Source: Caballeronia mineralivorans PML1(12) (GTDB lineage Bacteria; Pseudomonadota; Gammaproteobacteria; Burkholderiales; Burkholderiaceae). From it: DNA of 60,923 nucleotides. Both the position numbers and the translations under genes were made by a program. The DNA is taken from positions 1-60,923 of the forward strand of contig NZ_AEJF01000246.1 of assembly GCF_001028175.1 (NCBI RefSeq). Direction: 5' to 3'. Of the stretch, positions 53,491 through 60,923 are shown in pieces; position 1 is the first letter of the stretch, and each line of letters opens with the position of its first letter. The notes under the pieces were generated by a model. The model was not told the origin of the DNA and searched no databases. It saw only the letters and a program-made list of their open reading frames with translations.

Positions 53491-55131
53491 TCACAGCGGC
53501 GGCGCAGTCGGCTCAGACGGTGCGCGCTCAATCTCACGGTTTGCAGCGCGATCCGGTGCGCACGGGGCATGGCGGCCCCGTGCGCACGGAGCTTTGGGAT
53601 CAAAAACCTTGGGCGTCGGGAGCCGAACGCCTTCGGCGTGAAATGCATCGATCATCCGGCCAGCGTGTTGCTCCACACGGCAAATCGACCGGTCGCCAAA
53701 CGCTTGTGCACGCATCGCCGCGACGATCACCGCCAGTTGCATCGCGCGCTGCGCGGCCACCGACTCCTCACGTCTGCTGTGCCGCGGTGTGAGCGTCGGC
53801 GCGCGGGGTGCCTCTGACACGATCTCCCCCGGCGCCCTGTCAACAGCCCCGTTGCGGGACATCGATTGCACCGATCGAGTGTGTTCTGGACGCTCGACAT
53901 CTATCTGCCAGGTGCTGCGGTAGACCTCTTTTTCTTCCTGACCGATCACCCGGCCCGAGGCGTCAACCACCGGCGCCTCGACGCTCACCCAGCGCATGCC
54001 GAGGTTCTCCAGCGTGATGCGTTCTCCGAGCCTCGCCGCGGACTGCGCGAGCGCGCGTTCAAGATCCTTGCCCCATACCACATGGTCCGCACCGACGTGA
54101 TCCCGATACACGACATCGTAGGGCTCGCCTGGTGCCGGATTGTGCTGGTACGGGGCACCACCGTGCTCGACCAACTCGCCGCTCTCCCGTGGCGAGTCGG
54201 GCACATCATCGCGCGCGCGGCCGGAATCACCGACCTGCGGGGCAGGCGGTATGGGCGGTATGGGCGGTATGGGCGGTATGGGCGGTATGGGCGGTATGGG
54301 CGGTATGGGCGGCATGTGCGGCATGTGAGATAAGGGCTGCTGGGGCGCGACCACGCCATCCGCCCGGCCGCTGCTACTGGCATCCGGCAGCTCCGCACTG
54401 CCTTCGATACGGTTGTTCAGATGTTCGCGACGCGCTTCGCTCAGTCGCGCGAGCTCTGCTGTCTTCGGCTCATAGCCGCTCACCCGGATACCGAGGAGCG
54501 TCGCCTGCAACCACGTCTCGCGGCAAAACGCTTCATGACCCGACACGCGAATGCGCTGCCACGATTTCGCCTGCACCATGTCGACCATCGACTCCACCAC
54601 GTCGGACCGATGGTGCTCGGTGACGAGGCAGGGCCCGAGATCCTCGAAGGCGAGCTGGTACGGTGCGTCCTTCAGAAAGTACTGGTTGCCCGCGCACAGG
54701 TAGCGCTTGCGCACCCTCTGCGGTGCGTCACCGAGTGGAGCCCACGCAGCATCCACTGCGTGGGCCTGCTTCTGGTGCGCCGATGTCGCCTGCGGGCCGC
54801 TGCGCGGCGGCCGTGCCGGATCATCGCTCATGGCCTGCTCGCGCAACCGGGCACGCGCTGCATCGAACTCACGTCGTCGGCGAGCCGCCACGGCATCTCG
54901 TGCCGCCTCGTCAAGATTGCCAACGCGCTCGCGGCTGCCAGATGAAGCGCCCGCGTCATTGGGCACGGGTGGATCCTGCTCGATGACGTTGATCACCGGA
55001 TTGATCACCGGATCCTGCTGCGCAGCAGTTGCGGAAGTGGATGAAGCGCTCTCAGTCATGGTACGGCCTCGTACTGGTTTAGCCCCGGATTGTCCCGTTG
55101 TCCGCCCAGAATCCTTATCTGTCAGGCTCAT
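53491..55131 (-). CDS. LPD7-domain transfer protein with PPI repeats
   Basis: A 546-residue protein. Residues about 140-220 (KRYLCAGNQYFLKDAPYQLA, then SWQRIRVSGHEAFCRETWLQ) match the LPD7 domain found with relaxases and TraI-like proteins. The middle contains a seven-times repeated PPI tripeptide (from nine-base DNA repeats at 54246-54308). The remainder is Pro/Ala/Arg-rich and probably unfolded. It overlaps the end of the primase gene by 17 bases. In related elements such a domain is often fused to the relaxase; here it is a separate gene next to it. Its function is unknown beyond transfer context. Confidence 0.75.
   Translation of the reverse strand: MSLTDKDSGRTTGQSGAKPVRGRTMTESASSTSATAAQQDPVINPVINVIEQDPPVPNDAGASSGSRERVGNLDEAARDAVAARRRREFDAARARLREQAMSDDPARPPRSGPQATSAHQKQAHAVDAAWAPLGDAPQRVRKRYLCAGNQYFLKDAPYQLAFEDLGPCLVTEHHRSDVVESMVDMVQAKSWQRIRVSGHEAFCRETWLQATLLGIRVSGYEPKTAELARLSEARREHLNNRIEGSAELPDASSSGRADGVVAPQQPLSHMPHMPPIPPIPPIPPIPPIPPIPPIPPAPQVGDSGRARDDVPDSPRESGELVEHGGAPYQHNPAPGEPYDVVYRDHVGADHVVWGKDLERALAQSAARLGERITLENLGMRWVSVEAPVVDASGRVIGQEEKEVYRSTWQIDVERPEHTRSVQSMSRNGAVDRAPGEIVSEAPRAPTLTPRHSRREESVAAQRAMQLAVIVAAMRAQAFGDRSICRVEQHAGRMIDAFHAEGVRLPTPKVFDPKAPCARGRHAPCAPDRAANREIERAPSEPTAPPL
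54246..54326. repeat. Nine-base tandem repeat (7 perfect, 2 diverged units)
   Basis: GCGGTATGG is repeated seven times without change (54246-54308), followed by two diverged units GCGGCATGT (54309-54326). Read on the minus strand it encodes PPI repeats in the LPD7 protein. The unit is a multiple of three, so copy number can vary without a frameshift. Confidence 0.9.
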
Positions 55132-56962
55132 TCTTCAGTTCGCGGGCAGCCCGTTCCTTCGACTGCGCAAGCGCGCTTGCACGTGCCTGCCGTATCCGTG
55201 TCCACGAGTTCGCCTGCAACTGGTCGAGGGTGCCGTCGAAGTCCGCGCCAAAACCAACGTCGCGCGCCGATTTCTTCAGCGACGCCACGGTGCGTTCGAG
55301 CTGGTCACGCACGCGGTCCCATGGGTACACCTTCGCACGATCGCCGTCGTAGCCGATCTGCACTTCGGCCCCGTTCATCCTCAGGTTCTCGTCCATCCAT
55401 TTCAGACGGTCCGAAACGAATTCCATCCGCTCCTTCGCGTGAAAGACGACACTGCGTGTAGCCACCTCCTGAATCAGGTAGTGCTCCGTGTTGAAGACCT
55501 CGCCCCGGTACGGACCGCCATTCTCACGTGGCGTCGCCATACGGATCTGCGCGCCAAAGCGGTGCCGCGCGAGCGTCTTCATCTCCGGCGGAACGTCATC
55601 AAGCCCGTATAGCGCTTCGCCGATCTCCCGGCGAGTCCACGCCGCCGACGGTGGATCCGTCGGCGAGCTCCCCGCAGATGCCTGTGGGACCTGCCCGTCC
55701 TGCGAGATCGGCGTCACCAGGGACTCCTCCACCGCTTGCGGCGCGACCTTCTTCGGCGCCGCCTTGCGACGTTTCGTGCTGCCAGCGTCGTTCGCCATTT
55801 CCTCTTTCACGTGGCCCATTTCACTACCCTCCTTTGGTTTATCCGCTCTTGCTTCGGCGCAAGGGATCGGCTCTGGTTCGGGCGTCACGTGCGCGCTCAC
55901 CACCTCGCGAAACGCCACGTCCCGCAACAAACGACGTACGGCATCCGAGCCGCACAGCACAGCCATGTCGTTGAAGTCGGTCGGCCGGGAACCATCGATC
56001 AGCGCGTGCGGTGCAAACACAGGAAGGGCAAGCTGCGCTGTAACGTGCCCGGCCGCTTGACGCGCAGACTCCTCACCATGGCCGAGATCACCGAGCACGA
56101 TCAGCCCGGCATCGGGAAACCGTTCGCGCAGGACGCCGGCAACCTCGCTGAGATTGCCGCTCGACAGGGCTGCCGCCGCGAGCCATCCGGTTGCCCGGTG
56201 TGCCGACAGCACCGTCGCCACCCCTTCACCGATCAGCATTGGAGACGCGATTTCGCCGGTCACTGGTTCAGGCCGCGTCATCCAGTACCCGCCCTTCTTC
56301 GCGCCTCCGGCAAGCGACGATTTACGCCCGTGTTCATCGATAAGCTCAAGCGTCGACAGGAGCTCGCCCCTCCATACCGGCACGATCAACACGCGGCCCG
56401 TGAGGATCTCTTCCTCGCTCGACGCCTCATAGCCGAGAAGTGTGCGCAGTTCGACGGCTTCCAGTTCTCGCAACGTCTCTGTCGGTTTGAGCTGCTTGCG
56501 CGTGAGATACGGATGCTGCGGTCCGACAGGCCGCGCCCATTGCCAGATGGACGCGGCCTCACGGGCAACTGCGGCGTGGCGGGTACGCACCTTGCGTTCT
56601 TCTCGTTGAGCCTCCTGCGCGCGACGCTCCAGCGTCTGCCGGTCGGGACCCGCCACCCTGTGCACGACGGCACCCGCGACTCTCGAGCCTTGCAGATCGA
56701 AGCCGTGGCGCTCAGCCAGCCAGAAAAGCGACGCAAGCGTCTTGCCTCCCGATGCGCTGGCCGAGCGCCACGTCACACGTGCAGCACGCTCGCTGTAGTT
56801 GTGCGCGCTACGGCTCCACTCGTCCCAGATGTCAAAGCCCGCATCACCGAATCCCTGCTTCACCGCGAACGCCATATCGACCCACGTCGAGTAGTCTTGC
56901 GCAGGAATCACGGCGAGTGCGGCCCGCGCGCGAGCGCGCTCATCAACGAACTGCGGGCTCAT
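55115..56962 (-). CDS. Plasmid primase-like protein (PriCT-2, TOPRIM)
   Basis: A 615-residue protein. The first about 90 residues (WVDMAFAVKQGFGDAGFDIW, then WRSASASGGKTLASLFWLAE) are a PriCT-2-like domain. Residues about 160-340 include MLIGEGVATVLSAHRATGWL and GLIVLGDLGHGEESARQAAG, a TOPRIM-type fold with its Glu and Asp positions. The C-terminal third (YLIQEVATRSVVFHAKERME) is an LPD7-like relative. It probably primes the transferred strand in the recipient, like TraC of IncP plasmids. Its start shares ATGA with the stop of the coupling protein gene. Confidence 0.8.
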   Translation of the reverse strand: MSPQFVDERARARAALAVIPAQDYSTWVDMAFAVKQGFGDAGFDIWDEWSRSAHNYSERAARVTWRSASASGGKTLASLFWLAERHGFDLQGSRVAGAVVHRVAGPDRQTLERRAQEAQREERKVRTRHAAVAREAASIWQWARPVGPQHPYLTRKQLKPTETLRELEAVELRTLLGYEASSEEEILTGRVLIVPVWRGELLSTLELIDEHGRKSSLAGGAKKGGYWMTRPEPVTGEIASPMLIGEGVATVLSAHRATGWLAAAALSSGNLSEVAGVLRERFPDAGLIVLGDLGHGEESARQAAGHVTAQLALPVFAPHALIDGSRPTDFNDMAVLCGSDAVRRLLRDVAFREVVSAHVTPEPEPIPCAEARADKPKEGSEMGHVKEEMANDAGSTKRRKAAPKKVAPQAVEESLVTPISQDGQVPQASAGSSPTDPPSAAWTRREIGEALYGLDDVPPEMKTLARHRFGAQIRMATPRENGGPYRGEVFNTEHYLIQEVATRSVVFHAKERMEFVSDRLKWMDENLRMNGAEVQIGYDGDRAKVYPWDRVRDQLERTVASLKKSARDVGFGADFDGTLDQLQANSWTRIRQARASALAQSKERAARELKNEPDR

Positions 56963-58782
56963 CGATGCTCTCCGCGTATTGGCGCAACTATGGGTGCGAC
57001 GTCTGAGTGCCCGGACGGGTCAACCGCGCGAGCGGCGCGCGCATCCTTTCCGACGCGCGCCTTGCCGGCCGCTGCTTTTGTCTCCCCTGACTTGCTGCTT
57101 GCCCGGCGGTTTCGTGAGCCTGCCGCCAGCCCGAGTTGCGCCACGTCCGGATCCGCCAGCGACTGCCTTCGTCTTGCCTGCCCGATCTGCTCAACCGGAA
57201 CGCCAAGCAACATGAAGTGCCGCTCCACGTATGCGCTCGCCTCGTCCTCGCTAATGTCGGCAAGCCGCGAAGGCAGATCTCGCGGATCCCATACCTGCAA
57301 CACCTCCAGATTCTCGGCCGGCACGTGGATCCGTCCCGAGGCATGCGCATCGATTTCGCCCACCCTGAGTTCACGCACGCGCTGCTCGAGCTGTGCACTA
57401 AAGCAGGCAAGATCGATCGCCGGCACGCGAGGCGCGGCGGCAAGCCGTGACGTGAAGGCGGGCTCGCGCCAGTAGCAGATCTTCTCGGCGAGGATCGGCT
57501 TGGTGTTCTCGAGCAGGATGATTTCCTTGTCCCGGCCAAGCTCCTTCAGTTCCTGCGGCAGCAGCAACGCTCGACGTTGCTCGGAGATGCTTTCGCTCGA
57601 CCCGCCACGGCCGCCGAGGATGGCGTTGGAGCGACTCACGCTGCGCGACTTGTCGGTGAAGGTGCCCAACATCTCGGAATACTCGTTGGCGTCCTTCTGC
57701 TCACGCGGCGCGTACAGAATCTGCATCGCGTGGTTGGTGACGAACGTGCGGGCATCCGCGCGGCCATAGACCGACTCCAGTTGCGAGACCGACTGCACGA
57801 TGGAGAGCATGCGAAGGTTGTAGCCGGCCATATACGCGACTGCGCGCGCGATGATGTGAATTTTGCCGATTGCGGTGAATTCGTCCATGAGCAGCAGACA
57901 CTGGAATTTCAGCGCCGGGTTGTCCTGCGGCAACTGCTTGGTGTTGAGATTAACGAGCTGGGAGAACACCAGGTTGACGAGCAGCGCCGACTCCGTCAGA
58001 TGATCCGGCGTGATACCGATATAGACTGTCATGCGCTGCTTGCGGACCTCTCGCAGGTCAAAATCGTTCGTGCTCGTCGCAGCATCAACGATCGGGTTGG
58101 CCCAGATCGTGAGCGGCGCATTGAAGGTTGCGAGGATGCTCGCCAGTACCTTGTCGTCATTCGCGAGAAAGCGGTTGAGCGCATCGACACAGGGCCCCGT
58201 GAGGAGGTTGCGGTATTGCAGCAATGCCTTCTGCAGATACGCCTTCACGGGCATGCCATTTCCCGATGACTGCCGCAGTACCTCTCCCATGGTGACGGGA
58301 TGGTGAGGGATCTCGGTGCTCCCCATACGCCGCGCATCGCGCCATTCGCACAGCAGCAGCACGATACCCAGAAAGAGATTGCGCGCCTGGTCCTTCCAGA
58401 AATCGTCGTGGCCGCCCACCGGATAGAGGGCGTAGCCGATCGCAAGAACGTCACCCACGCGAAACACCCCATCCGAAATGGCCGACAGCGGGTTATAGCG
58501 GTGCGTTCGCCCATCTTCGGCGAAAGGATTGAACAGGTAGACCGCGTGGCCGTGGGCGCGCCTAAAGCCCGCCGTGATGGTGTAGTTCTCCTGCTTGATG
58601 TCAAGCACCACAGCCGAATCCGGATAACTCAGCAGGTTCGGAATCACGATACCGACGCCCTTGCCCGAGCGCGCCGGAGCCGCGAGCAGCACGAACTGCT
58701 GGCCCACAAAACGCAGGTACCGTCCGCGCCATACGCCCACGACGATAGCCGGTCCGGGATTGGCTGTCGTGACAGCGCTCAT
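56959..58782 (-). CDS. virD4: VirD4/TraG coupling protein, ATPase part
   Basis: A 607-residue ATPase that delivers the relaxosome to the secretion channel. The Walker A motif is APARSGKGVGIVIPNLLSYP, the Walker B LLLMDEFTAIGKI, and the typical NHAMQILYAPREQKDANEYS and LLLPQELKELGRDK segments follow. Normally VirD4 begins with two membrane helices in the same chain. Here the ATPase begins at 58782 with MSAVTTANPGPAIVVGVWRG, and the membrane part is a separate upstream gene that ends at the same ATGA. A C-terminal extension of about 80 residues is Ala/Arg/Lys-rich. Confidence 0.85.
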   Translation of the reverse strand: MSAVTTANPGPAIVVGVWRGRYLRFVGQQFVLLAAPARSGKGVGIVIPNLLSYPDSAVVLDIKQENYTITAGFRRAHGHAVYLFNPFAEDGRTHRYNPLSAISDGVFRVGDVLAIGYALYPVGGHDDFWKDQARNLFLGIVLLLCEWRDARRMGSTEIPHHPVTMGEVLRQSSGNGMPVKAYLQKALLQYRNLLTGPCVDALNRFLANDDKVLASILATFNAPLTIWANPIVDAATSTNDFDLREVRKQRMTVYIGITPDHLTESALLVNLVFSQLVNLNTKQLPQDNPALKFQCLLLMDEFTAIGKIHIIARAVAYMAGYNLRMLSIVQSVSQLESVYGRADARTFVTNHAMQILYAPREQKDANEYSEMLGTFTDKSRSVSRSNAILGGRGGSSESISEQRRALLLPQELKELGRDKEIILLENTKPILAEKICYWREPAFTSRLAAAPRVPAIDLACFSAQLEQRVRELRVGEIDAHASGRIHVPAENLEVLQVWDPRDLPSRLADISEDEASAYVERHFMLLGVPVEQIGQARRRQSLADPDVAQLGLAAGSRNRRASSKSGETKAAAGKARVGKDARAARAVDPSGHSDVAPIVAPIRGEHR

Positions 58783-59144
58783 AGCAGCCCCGCCGCACGG
58801 ATTTCCGCGTCGCTCGCGAACCGCGCGCTGCCGTAAAGACGCCGATGAGCAGAGCGGCTCCACAGTGCGCACAAGCCGAGCGCCGGTCCACCGAAGGCGA
58901 CCAGCAACCCGAAAATTGCCGAGCCGGCAAGCCGCCTGCCCTCTTTCGACAGCCCGCCGTCACGCCACGCACGGGCCGCATCCAGCCAGCCCCATATCCC
59001 CGCATGCAGCGGATTGATCCGCAGACTCGCGTAGAGGAAGAACGACGCGAGCCAGAGCGCGGCCAGAAGCGCTGCGCCCAGGACGACGAGAGCCGCCAGC
59101 GTCTTCGCCGCCCTATAGACATGATGCCAACCGCGATTTTGCAT
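58779..59144 (-). CDS. VirD4/TraG membrane domain as a separate polypeptide
   Basis: A protein of about 121 residues with two membrane helices (LVVLGAALLAALWLASFFLY and LAGSAIFGLLVAFGGPALGL) and the end YGSARFASDAEIRAAGLL, which is the conserved H/Y-G-S-A-R-x-A stretch that normally sits between the helices and the ATPase in VirD4. It stops with TGA in ATGA, the ATG of which starts the ATPase. So VirD4 is encoded in two pieces. GGAG six bases before the ATG at 59144 supports this start; another ATG lies at 59156. Confidence 0.75.
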   Translation of the reverse strand: MQNRGWHHVYRAAKTLAALVVLGAALLAALWLASFFLYASLRINPLHAGIWGWLDAARAWRDGGLSKEGRRLAGSAIFGLLVAFGGPALGLCALWSRSAHRRLYGSARFASDAEIRAAGLL

Positions 59145-59194
59145 GGTCTGCTCCATCCTTTGCGCGCGGGTTCACCCAAACATTCACTTAACAT

Positions 59195-60313
59195 TCATTC
59201 AAACTCGGTCCGGTGCTTGCGCAGCGGATCGAACCAGACTTCCGTCATGGACCAGCGTTTGCCAGTCTGGACGCCCGCCTCGTCGAACACCGGCTGCGCC
59301 TCCATATGTGCGACCACGTCGATGGTCAGAAGCAACAGGCGCTTGAGTGCCGCATCGTCATAGGCGGCCGCCTCCGGGTGTTCCTTCGCCATCAGGGCAA
59401 AGCGCTCGATCGCCACCGCCGCACTCGATGCGTGATAGCTCGTGATGGAACCCGAGTGCCCTGTGGTCAGTAGTTTCAGGAAGTCGTACGCTTCCGCGCC
59501 GCGTAGCTCAGCGAGCAGCACGCGATCGGGACGCATGCGCATGGTGCTGGCGATCAGCTCCGCAGGCGTGATGCGAGCCTGTCCGTGGCCGCCCTTGTTA
59601 TAAATAAGATGGACGCAGTTCTCGATGTGACGGATGAACAGCTCGCGCACATCCTCGATGGTCACAACACGCTCGCTTGCCGGGATGTGCTGACAGAGCG
59701 TTTTCATGAAGCTCGTCTTGCCCGAACCCGTGTTGCCGACGATGACGATATTCAGTCGGGCAAGCACCGCCAACTCAAAGAAGGCCGCGAAGTCGTGCTC
59801 ATCGAGCCTACGTACGAGATGCTGGTCCGTCGCTCGCAACCCCGTGGTGGCGTCATCGAGACCCACCGGCCGGTGCCACTCGCTACGCGCAAAGAGTCCT
59901 TCGGCACGATAGATACCGAGCGTCTTCTCCCGCGACGAGGGGCGTCGGATCGTGACCGACACCGTGCGCGGGGGCACGACCGGCGGTATCACAATCTGGA
60001 TGCGCGCGTCGCCGGGCAACAGCGCCGAGAGCACCGGATTTTCGGCCGAGACTTCCTGGTTCGTGAGCGTGGCGATGGCCACCGCGAACGACATCAGGCG
60101 CTCGAAATCCAGGTCGCGATAGTCAAAGCCGTGCCAGCCAAGATGTGTTTCGGTGAGCACACGCTGCGGCCGGTTGATCACGAGCTCAGTGACATCTCCA
60201 TTGTCGAGCAGCGATGCGAACGGGCGCATCAGCTCGCGCACGGACGCGTCGTCCGGCAACCTCGCGAGCAGCGTCTGCTCGGCCCAACTGGCAGTCAACG
60301 CAGGCGTATTCAT
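59195..60313 (-). CDS. virB11: VirB11-type secretion ATPase
   Basis: A 372-residue traffic ATPase on the inner face of the membrane, powering pilus assembly and substrate transfer. It has the Walker A motif IVIVGNTGSGKTSFMKTLCQ, an Asp-rich TIEDVRELFI box, the Walker B-like RPDRVLLAELRGAEAYDFL, and the His box TGHSGSITSYHA. The gene starts with ATGA shared with the stop of the VirB10-like gene and ends 50 bases before the membrane-domain gene. Confidence 0.9.
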   Translation of the reverse strand: MNTPALTASWAEQTLLARLPDDASVRELMRPFASLLDNGDVTELVINRPQRVLTETHLGWHGFDYRDLDFERLMSFAVAIATLTNQEVSAENPVLSALLPGDARIQIVIPPVVPPRTVSVTIRRPSSREKTLGIYRAEGLFARSEWHRPVGLDDATTGLRATDQHLVRRLDEHDFAAFFELAVLARLNIVIVGNTGSGKTSFMKTLCQHIPASERVVTIEDVRELFIRHIENCVHLIYNKGGHGQARITPAELIASTMRMRPDRVLLAELRGAEAYDFLKLLTTGHSGSITSYHASSAAVAIERFALMAKEHPEAAAYDDAALKRLLLLTIDVVAHMEAQPVFDEAGVQTGKRWSMTEVWFDPLRKHRTEFE

Positions 60314-60923
60314 TGGACAGCCTCCGGCTGCAGTGCATAGACGGCGCTGAAGTCGAGATCGCGCGCGACCACGATCGTGAACTCGGCGCCCTGGTTCTGC
60401 GTGAGCGTCGGGGCAATGTTGATCGTGCTCTCGAGCACGCGAGCGGCCATGTCGTTGCCGGTCTGCTGCGTGTTCTCGAAGACCGTGGAACTGTTGTTGT
60501 TGCCACCGCGCGTCGCCAGGTAACCGATCGCGTCCTGCGTGATACTCAGCAGGAACGCCGCGCCCACGCGCTCGCCCCAGTGGTTGTTCACGTAGCCGCC
60601 GATGCCCATGCGTCCGAGCGCGTCCGCGGCCGGAGAATCGACCTCCACCGTCACGCCATTCGGCGTCTTGATGCGCGCCGACAGGATGAATACGCGCTTT
60701 TGCGCAGGCGAGAGGTTCGAGCGGTACTGGCTGTTGATCTGCGAGCCGCGTTCGATCAGTACCACCCGCCCATCGTCGGAATAGACGTTTTTCGTCACCG
60801 TGCAGGTGGATAGACCCGCTTCACTGGAGTCGAACGCGGTGTCGCCCGCGCAGTCGATCTTGGCACCCTGCGCGAGGATGAGGCTGCGGTTACCCAGACG
60901 CCCGGCGCTCACGCGCGGCGTCG
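60310..60923 (-). CDS. virB10: VirB10/TrbI-like channel protein, C-terminal part
   Basis: Only the last about 203 residues lie in the window; the gene continues beyond its end. The VirB10 C-terminal domain is seen: LILAQGAKIDCAGDTAFDSS, RVVLIERGSQINSQYRSNLS and VDSPAADALGRMGIGGYVNN, the bridge-forming part of the inner/outer membrane channel. The stop shares ATGA with the virB11 start. It shows that the T4SS operon extends upstream of the window. Confidence 0.9.
   Translation of the reverse strand, partial: TPRVSAGRLGNRSLILAQGAKIDCAGDTAFDSSEAGLSTCTVTKNVYSDDGRVVLIERGSQINSQYRSNLSPAQKRVFILSARIKTPNGVTVEVDSPAADALGRMGIGGYVNNHWGERVGAAFLLSITQDAIGYLATRGGNNNSSTVFENTQQTGNDMAARVLESTINIAPTLTQNQGAEFTIVVARDLDFSAVYALQPEAVQ

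Noticed and set aside
54132..54623. Plus-strand frame rich in VWA repeats
   Set aside because: It is the antisense shadow of the nine-base repeat inside the LPD7 gene.
59164..59200. Short ACATTCA direct repeats before virB11 stop region
   Set aside because: They are too short and irregular to be called an iteron or oriT.

Overview
The window is GC-rich DNA from a beta-proteobacterium, most likely Burkholderiaceae (Paraburkholderia, Burkholderia or Caballeronia). Codon use is GC-biased, and DUF3562, DUF4148, a tcuRABC cluster and hydrogenase-4-like genes are all present. One end carries a P4-type integrase tail and the other a type IV secretion/relaxase operon. Several gene relics lie between them. 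This points to a plasmid, megaplasmid or integrative element rather than a core chromosomal region. That origin is an inference.

Layout. (1) 0-4.8 kb: integrase tail, a kinase relic, small DUF3562 and DUF4148 genes, a LuxR-type regulator and a ribbon-helix-helix protein. (2) 4.9-9.1 kb: a mostly minus-strand stress/metabolic cluster with a spermidine-synthase-like enzyme, an HPr-like protein lacking the phosphorylatable His, a lone receiver protein and a DUF1275 membrane protein. A CZB zinc-sensor-like protein is divergent from it. (3) 9.1-17.7 kb: a second spermidine-synthase-like gene followed by six overlapping genes for a hydrogenase-4/complex-I-like membrane complex. Its large subunit lacks the Ni-Fe cysteines, so it resembles the Ehr (energy-converting hydrogenase-related) type. 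(4) 17.8-21.6 kb: a universal stress protein, two small exported or membrane proteins, and a divergent SDR/LysR pair in which both genes are broken. (5) 21.7-26.6 kb: tricarballylate utilisation genes tcuR-tcuA-tcuB-tcuC.

(6) 26.7-31.3 kb: accessory DNA with an IS110 scrap, an AT-rich glycosyltransferase-90 gene, a 17-bp inverted repeat element, a strong terminator, a RES toxin (frameshifted) with its antitoxin, and an AbiH-like fragment. (7) 31.2-51.5 kb: a dense signalling island. It has three related histidine kinases, a FIST (NosP-like) sensor, two GGDEF-EAL proteins, a receiver/HD-GYP protein with degenerate active-site residues, a CheY-like receiver, CheC, CheW, two chemoreceptors and a fossil FIST/EAL gene. 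FIST, a PAS-less kinase and a GGDEF-EAL protein are translationally coupled, which suggests a nitric-oxide or small-molecule sensing route to c-di-GMP and chemotaxis outputs.

(8) 51.5-60.9 kb: a DedA/recombinase chimera, then one minus-strand conjugation operon reading from VirB10 (cut by the window end) through VirB11, a two-part VirD4/TraG coupling protein, a TOPRIM primase, an LPD7 protein and a MobC-like accessory protein to the relaxase. Most junctions in it are 4-base or similar overlaps.

The best candidates for something under-described are the Ehr-like complex with its flanking polyamine-synthase-like and pseudo-HPr genes, the FIST/kinase/c-di-GMP/CheC island, and the split coupling protein.
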